Shown here: positions 58,084 through 64,000 of the stretch, piece after piece
How the letters are laid out: each line of letters opens with the position of its first letter
Position numbering within the stretch: position 1 is the first letter of the stretch
Assembly (NCBI GenBank): GCA_949752735.1
Contig: OX457036.1
Coordinates: 6,302,361-6,366,360, forward strand
Origin: Lumbricus terrestris
Taxonomy: Eukaryota > Annelida > Clitellata > Crassiclitellata > Lumbricidae
Reading direction: 5' to 3'
Length of the DNA: 64,000 nt
Translations under genes and position numbers: made by a program
The notes under the pieces: model-generated
Database searches by the model: none
Told to the model about the DNA's origin: nothing
Seen by the model: the letters and a program-made list of their open reading frames with translations, nothing else

Positions 58084-60031
58084 TTATGTAAGGCCCGCCC
58101 CTACCGTCATCCCCGGAGTCGCCACTTCCGGATCCTCGAACGGTGGGACCGCGTGCTGCTGTGGACCATAGTTCTTAGAGATAGAGGGAGGACAGGAGGA
58201 GGTGACTTCCGGGTTCGAATCCCAGCGATGGAAAGGCGGCCAGTTATCTCGACTGCCGAACTCCCTATATGAAATTGGAGCCTTGCTGGACAAACGCTCA
58301 CTTCTCCGCAGTATACCGGGATGTACGAGATCTTTAGGCCTAGCCCCAAAACCTTCTGCCAGGCCGATGGACGAGTGGTATGGCGCGTCCGCAGTGGTAA
58401 TAGCGGTGGACCTAGGTCCAGAGTTGAAATCCACAGCAGATCTTGGTACCGGCGATGACTCTAGTCTCTCTAAGCGGGACACAACCTCCGTCAGCGCTTC
58501 TCTAACATTAGATTGTACAGCAGAGATTTCCTCTCTGACATTTGATTGCACCGCCAAGACATTTAATTCTACTGAGGCAATCGCCTCTTGCGTATCTCTA
58601 GCATGCGACTGTATGGCCGTCTGCATAGACGACTGCATAGAAACCATGGTTTCTTGTGTAGATCTAGCATTTGTCTGAATTGCCTCATGAGTAGACCTAG
58701 CATTAACACTCGAGTGCCCAAGGTATTTTTAGGTACACGAAGGCCCAAGGGGGGTCCGCGCGGACCCCAACGTTTTTTGTGGATATCTTGAGAAGGGATT
58801 GGAATATCGTTACAGAATTTGGTTCTATGTAATCCCAAATGAATTTGCAATCGATTGATGTATCCTATATCACAATAGCACCACCTGGTGTAAAATAGGA
58901 GTGTAAAATCTCGTGATACACATTTTACGCTTGCTTGCGTTATTTACCGAAGGAAGCCTATCGTTTTCATGTTTGTATCTTGCGAATGGATGGGAATATC
59001 GTTACAGAATTTAGTTCTATGTAATCCCAAATGAATTTGCAATCGACTGATGTATCTCGTATCACAATAGCACCATCCGGTGTAAAACAATAGTGTAAAA
59101 ATCTCATGATACACATTATATGCTTGCTTGCGTCATTTACCGAAGGAAGCTATCATACGCCCGGCGCGTCCGCATGCCAGTCACCTGCTCTCACTTCCAG
59201 CTAGCGACGGACCAGATGCATTATGGTAGACTAAATCGTTATCGCAATTGTAAATTTGTATAGCGCCGCTTCAAAAGAGACTTCTCAGAGGGGTTCCGGG
59301 CCTGATAACACCATGCCACGATTGAAAGTGGTAATTGTCAAAAAATTGCGGAGGAAGGGGAAGTAGGCTACGGGTATCTGTGTGGTGTTAGGCCTACTCG
59401 TATGTCGAGTAAGAAGGGTAGGCCACTGCCGTCTACAACAACACCGGCTAAGAAGAAAAGCTGAGCCATTTATTCGCGTAACCTTGACAGAACGGTTGCC
59501 AACATTTGTATGAACTGTCCTAAGCCATCAGTTTTGACGCATACCTGTTGTATGCAATTGTTGCTGTGGTAGGCCTACGCAGACTTGCAAACTTTCAAAT
59601 TCTGTGCTGCAAACATAGGCCAAACATAGTGCTACAATGTCAGTAAATCTAAGTTCAACAATTTATATGAATATTTATTTCATATACCGTGCGCTGACCA
59701 TTTATTTATTGGCCAGTAACGATACGCATGTATGGCAAATAGCCGCATATCGTGCGGTACCCTTGGTATATCCTGGGGTTGTGGGGTACAGGGTTGGACA
59801 ATACTCACGCAAAATATACCATTCGATGCCCAAATGATTGTTTTAGGATGTCCTAAAAGCATTTTTGCAGATCTATAGCCGTTAAAAAGTTATCCGGGAA
59901 AAACGGGCCTGGGGTCCGGTCGGACCCCCCTTGGGCATTCGAGGGTTAATCTGGATTGCCTCTAAGACAATTTCCATCGAGGAAGGCGGCCTCGAAGGCT
60001 GAGCAGGGGTCGCAGCCCTAGAATCCTCCAT
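58084..60031 (-). CDS. Coiled-coil (gag/ORF1-like) protein, left copy, split by a transposon
   Basis: The ATG (complement of 60029-60031) opens a frame that is interrupted by the TTAA element at 58703-59949 and resumes to a TAA at 58084-58086. Without the insertion and one TTAA, 705 nt remain: 234 codons plus stop, with no frameshift. The N-terminal half is a helical segment with 11-residue repeats (AVQSNVREEIS, AVQSNVREALT), then VVSRLERLES. The C-terminal half is Pro/Ser-rich with NWPPFHRWDSNPEVTSS. No zinc knuckle, protease or enzyme motif is present. A structural gag- or ORF1-type role is inferred from the repetitive context and coiled coil only. Because of the insertion this copy cannot make the full product. 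Confidence 0.6.
58703..59949. mobile_element. TTAA-flanked non-autonomous DNA transposon, copy 2 (with nested insert)
   Basis: TTAA lies at 58703-58706 and 59946-59949, with the same CTCGAGTGCCCAAGG-type ends as the copy at 9929. The palindromes GGGTCCGCGCGGACCC (58752) and GGGTCCGGTCGGACCC (59912) are conserved. Relative to copy 1 it has about 580 extra bp at ~59149-59728. That extra DNA includes an L2-type 3' end (complement of GGCGCTATACAAATT near 59255). It sits inside the coiled-coil ORF. Confidence 0.9.
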
Positions 60032-60941
60032 AGCGCTATATAAATTACTCCTATCTTTATAGCTCACAGTGAAGAAATCAGTAGATTTAATAATATCTCT
60101 TATTATTATCAATCAATTAGATCTTCAGTCAACATTAGCTACATTCAATGCAATCAGTGATTAAAGTCAGTAAGTTTAATTAATACTTTTTATTATCTGC
60201 AAAGGCATTCAATGAAAATCAAATGCAGACAATTCAATGCCAACACCTTTCAAGGCAAACACATTTAAATGCAAACTCATTTCAATGCAAACACATTTCA
60301 ATGCAAACACATTTCAACCGGAGTAGGCCTAAATTAAACCCCGATTTACACTCAAGTCCCACGGCCAATTTCAATTCAGCCCAAAATATCTAAATAACCG
60401 ATCGCATTAATTCCCCTTACAAAGCGTACCTTATCTTCCGTCGCGAGGGATAGGATGCGAAGAATCCGGAGTCGTATGGAGATCCGGGGAATGCGTCGAT
60501 GATATTGCGCTGATATTATATTGAACCGCTGGGGTCCGATGCCCGTAGACCGATGGCAAAAGGCGACGAACAAGAATAACACGTCGTACTATTTTCTAGG
60601 AATAATTGACGCCCTTACGCCACCAACTTTCAAATATCGCAAGAAACGCAACAGAATTAATTCGCTCCTGCGAAACGTAGAATGTAGGCCCGAGACGGCG
60701 GATCACCGACAGAACGCGTAGACCGATATTTATATTTATTTTGACTCCTTGTCAAAGAATGAATCAGCAAGCAGAATCCGTAAGAAACTCAACTACGCAA
60801 TATCGGCGTCGAACTCAAAACGATTCGTAACTCAAACGCGTCTTAACTTTTTCAAATTCCGCCGTGATCTGCCCATCGACAAAGATACGTCTACTATCCG
60901 TGAACTTCTGGCCGCGTCTGACTGCCGACAGTGCGCGTTCC

Positions 60942-60980
60942 TTATATTAAGTCTTTTTGCCGCTGACGCCAGTGACGTCA
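60942..60980 (-). promoter_or_regulatory. Promoter-like CRE plus TATA, left copy
   Basis: On the minus strand TGACGTCA (60973-60980) is followed about 25 bp later by TTAATATAAG (TATA-like, 60941-60950) and then GGAACGCGCACTGTCGGCAG. Same arrangement and spacing as in the right copy, pointing towards the left ORF. Confidence 0.55.
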
Positions 60981-61840
60981 GATCACAGGTGGCGACCATC
61001 TGTGTATACGCGCGTAAAGAAGGCGCCAAATCCAAGTCATCGTATCTATGTCTGCCGTAGCTCTTTCTGTATCTTCCTTACTCTGTCTCTATCTCAAAAA
61101 CGCCACCTGACGACTGAGAAGACCACACACGAATCGAACCGATCTGTGTGAAGATCGGCCGCGTCCCACACAATGACGGCCTGTACTTTTCCGTCTGTCC
61201 TGCTATCCTTCTGCCTGTGCATCTCCATAGCTCTGCCTGTGCGCTCAACTATATCTGTCTGTGACATTCAGTCGACCTCCCGTCCTCTCTTTGGCTACCG
61301 CTCCTTTCAATGCGTCGATTAAACCGTGTGAAACACGGCAGTTTCCATGCAGGCAATAAATCGGACTGTATTTGACAAGCGACCGCCCACGACGTGTCCT
61401 TTTTCTGTCCGTCTAAATGAGCCTGTCGTCTCTCTGCCTGTGATAGCGATTGTATCGGTCATAGCCGTCGCTTGTCCGGCTCAGTATGCGCCTCCTTCAC
61501 TCTCTCTATCAAACGCGCTTAAACTGCAAGCGTGGGAAGAAATCCCGACGCGACGATCTCTTTGAAAACCGACCGCCAAGGCAGCCGCTCTCTCTTTCAC
61601 GGCCGTGAGAACTTTTACCGACATCGATCGCTTTTCGACGACGGCAGCGTCCTACGCGTGGGAAAGATTGCCGATATCGATCGCTGCGTCGGCCACCCGA
61701 CAATCGCGACAGCGACCTCCCGCGTCACGCGGCGGAAGTAAAAATGCAATGACTGCCTTCAAACATATAAATATACCGATCACCCGAAGCGCAAATGACG
61801 GCAACCGGAAAACGTAGCGTCAAGTTAAACGCGGACGTTA

Positions 61841-61910
61841 CAGTTAGAAATATAACAGAGACAGCCCATATTTATTAATTTATTAAATTTATTGCATAAT
61901 GCATAATTAT
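61841..61910. other. Centre of the palindrome
   Basis: A ~70-bp AT-rich unpaired spacer between GCGGACGTTA and its partner TAGCGTCCGC. Contains TTTATTAATTTATTAAATTTATT and GCATAATGCATAATTATG. Confidence 0.7.
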
Positions 61911-62641
61911 GTAGCGTCCGCGTATAACTTGACGCTATGATTTCCGGTCGCCGCCATTTGCGCTTCGGGTGATCGGTATATTTATATGTTTGAGGGCGGC
62001 CATTGCATTTTTACTTCCGCCGCGCGACGCGGGAGGTCGCTGTCGCGACTGTCGGGAGGCCGACGCAGCGATCGATAAGTCGGCAAATGTTCTCACGGGC
62101 GAGAAAGACCACCGGCGGCTGCGGTCGGTCTTTCGTCGCGAATTTATCCCACGCTTCGGTCGCCGCCTCGGCCGTCGTCTTCAAAGACAGCGGCGGCCGT
62201 CGCGAATCTCTCCCACGGTCGGCCTTACGCAGGAGCTGTAGCAAAGAGAGGAGAGGAGCGACGACAGACATAGTCGCGCAGACACGCAATGTCACAACAG
62301 ACAAAGTCGCTATCACAAGCGGAGATATGGAAAAGGACATAAAGACGGACAGAGAAAAGGACACGTCGTGGGCGGCCGATTGTCAAATACAGTCCGATTT
62401 CTTGCCTGTATGGAAACTGCCGTGTTTCGCACGGTTTAATCGGCGCCTCGAAGGGAAGGGGAGACGCACGTGCGGTCGTCAGAGGGCGCGTTTTGAGAGG
62501 CAAAGAGAGAGAGAGAGTGAAGGACCGATAGCGACAGACAGACGGCAGAGGTAGATACGTTGACGCACGTGCAGGCGTACGTGACTTGGATTCGGCGGCC
62601 AATTTTGGCGCGTATGACGTAGATAGTCAGCACCTGTGCTC

Positions 62642-62680
62642 TGACGTCACTGGCGTCAGCGGCAAAAAGACTTAATATAA
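62642..62680 (+). promoter_or_regulatory. Promoter-like CRE plus TATA, right copy
   Basis: TGACGTCA at 62642-62649, then TTAATATAAG at 62672-62681; a TCAG initiator-like sequence near 62700 would be a suitable start site. The leader to the ATG at 63334 is about 630 bp. Confidence 0.55.
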
Positions 62681-63333
62681 GGAACGCGCACTGTCGGCAG
62701 TCAGATGCGGCCAGAAGTTCACGGAGTCGAAATATATATATCGGTTCTGCGTGTGTCGAATCGTCATCGCTGGGCGTTCTGTCGGTGATCCGTCGCTTCA
62801 GCCATTCATTCTACGTTTCGCAGGAGCGAATTATATCTCTCTTTCAAATTCTGTTGCGTTTCTTGCGATATTTGAAAGTTGGTGGCCTAAGGGCGTCAAT
62901 TAATCCTAGAAAATAGTACGACGTGTTATTCTTGTTCGTCGCCTTTTGCCATCGGTCTACGGGCATCGGACCCCAGCGGTTCACCGCTGGCGCAATATCA
63001 TCGACGCATTCCCCGGATCTCCATACGACTCCGGATTCTTCGCATCCTATCCCTCGCGACGGAAGTTGAGGTACGTTTAGGTTAAAAGCGATCGGTGATA
63101 GATGATTTGGGCTATTAACTAAATTGGCCGTGGTCTTAGAGATAAAACGGGGAATATTATAGTAAAGTACTCCGGTCTATTTGCTGATTGCATAAGTTGT
63201 ATTCTATTGATTGCATTGAATGTAACTGATGTTGATTGCCGATTTAATTGAATGATAATAATAAGACATATAATTAAGTCTACCGACTCTGTTTATTGCT
63301 AGGGATAGTGATAAAGGCAATTTATATAGCGCT

Positions 63334-64000
63334 ATGGAGGATTCCAGGGCTGCGACCCCTGCTCAACCGTCGAGGCTGCCTTCCTCGATGGAAATTGTTT
63401 TAGAGGCAATTCAGACTAATGCTAGGTCTACTCATGAGGCGATACAGTCGCATGCTAAGAATACACAAGAAACTATGACTTCTATGCAGTCGACCATACA
63501 ATCACATGCTAGGGCAACTAGAGATGCTATTTCCTCTGTACAGTCCAATGTTAAGGATGCTATTTCATCCGTACAATCCAATGTTAGGGAAGCGCTGACG
63601 GAGGTTGTGTCACGCTTAGAAAGACTAGAGTCATCGCCGGTACCAAGATCTGCTGTGGATTTGAACCCTGGATTGAGATCCACCGCTTCTATCATTGCGG
63701 ACGCGCCTTACCATTCGACCATCGGCCTGGAAGAAAGTTTGGGTGTTAGACCCAAGGACCTATCTCTTTCGGTCAACCCTGGTAGGCCAATATTGCGAAG
63801 AAGTGAAAGATTGTCCAGCAAGGCTCCAATTTCATACAGGGAGTTAGGCAGCCGAGATAACTGGCCGCCTTTCCATCGCTGGGATTCGAACCCGGAAGTC
63901 ACCTCCTCCTGTCCTCCCTCTATCTCTAAGAACTATCATCCACAGCAGCACGCAACCTTATCGTTCGATGATCCGGAAGTGGCGACTCCGGGGATGGCGG
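63334..64000 (+). CDS. Coiled-coil (gag/ORF1-like) protein, right copy, runs off the window
   Basis: From the ATG at 63334 the frame is open for 222 codons to the window end, with no stop. Start, order and C-terminal text match the left copy, which ends about 12 codons further. The helical part has clear 11-residue repeats: DAISSVQSNVK, DAISSVQSNVR, then EALTEVVSRLERLES, preceded by looser AIQSHA units. The tail is Pro/Ser/Arg-rich with SKAPISYRELGSRDNWPPF. The codons are intact and an upstream promoter is present, so this copy could be expressed. Its function is unknown: an element structural protein or a domesticated gene are both possible. Confidence 0.7.
   Translation, partial: MEDSRAATPAQPSRLPSSMEIVLEAIQTNARSTHEAIQSHAKNTQETMTSMQSTIQSHARATRDAISSVQSNVKDAISSVQSNVREALTEVVSRLERLESSPVPRSAVDLNPGLRSTASIIADAPYHSTIGLEESLGVRPKDLSLSVNPGRPILRRSERLSSKAPISYRELGSRDNWPPFHRWDSNPEVTSSCPPSISKNYHPQQHATLSFDDPEVATPGMA

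Larger units (their letters stand above)
58084..64000. repeat. Giant palindrome: two head-to-head copies of one element
   Basis: Sequence left of 61840 is the reverse complement of sequence right of 61911, outward to about 58107 on the left (after removing the 58703-59945 insertion) and to the window end on the right. Matching landmarks: GTTCGTCGCCTTTTGCCATC (62933; complement near 60560), GTTTCCATGCAGGCAATAAA (61349; complement near 62400), TGACGTCA (60973 and 62642), and the coiled-coil ORFs. The copies are visibly diverged, more so in the central 61100-62600 part than near the promoters. The right boundary lies outside the window. Confidence 0.85.

Noticed and set aside
63325..63345. TATATAGCGCTAT before the right ORF as an L2 LINE end
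   Set aside because: It is shared by both palindrome copies as their leader and overlaps the ATG; no tandem tail follows.

Overview
The window reads as nuclear DNA of an invertebrate animal. It is AT-rich and gene-poor, has GT/AG introns, long microsatellites, CR1/L2-like LINEs, tRNA-derived SINEs and many hAT-type DNA transposons, and shows no operon, Shine-Dalgarno or CRISPR architecture. The species cannot be fixed from sequence alone. The frequent TAGGCCTA motif and a secreted chitin-binding gene are compatible with a marine deuterostome or lophotrochozoan (inference).

Layout. 953-7211: a giant fold-back element, two nearly identical 2.95-kb inverted arms around a 357-bp spacer, flanked by TACT. 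8894-19883: a split gene for a secreted chitin-binding (CBM14/peritrophin-A type) protein; exons 1 and 2 are well supported and exon 3 is a candidate. Its introns hold a TTAA-flanked element (9929-10588), a 2-kb hAT-like element carrying a SINE (10987-13029) and large GAT/GAC and TATG microsatellites. 20830-32374: hAT elements and three LINE copies. 32935-33495 and 41330-42177: two diverged copies of one locus, each ending in a phase-1 signal-peptide exon, so apparently duplicated secreted-protein genes. 34174-52334: more hAT elements (several with 8-bp target duplications), LINE relics, a second SINE copy and a 518-bp fold-back of 14-15-bp repeats. 54112-54510: an intact intronless gene for a basic Ser/Arg-rich HMG-box protein with CRE and CCAAT sites upstream. 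55536-57945: a 2.4-kb TCA/TCG satellite with higher-order structure.

58084-64000: a second giant palindrome around 61841-61910. Each arm carries, reading outward, a CRE plus TATA-like promoter, a 5' leader and an ORF for the same coiled-coil protein (gag/ORF1-like by inference). The left copy is split by a 1.2-kb TTAA-flanked element whose removal leaves the frame open; the right copy is open for 222 codons and runs off the window.

The genes do not form a pathway. The host genes supported here are the chitin-binding protein, the HMG-box protein and the two signal-peptide exons. Most of the remaining recognisable sequence is mobile-element derived, in several nested layers. Similarities were judged by eye; no database search or alignment was run.
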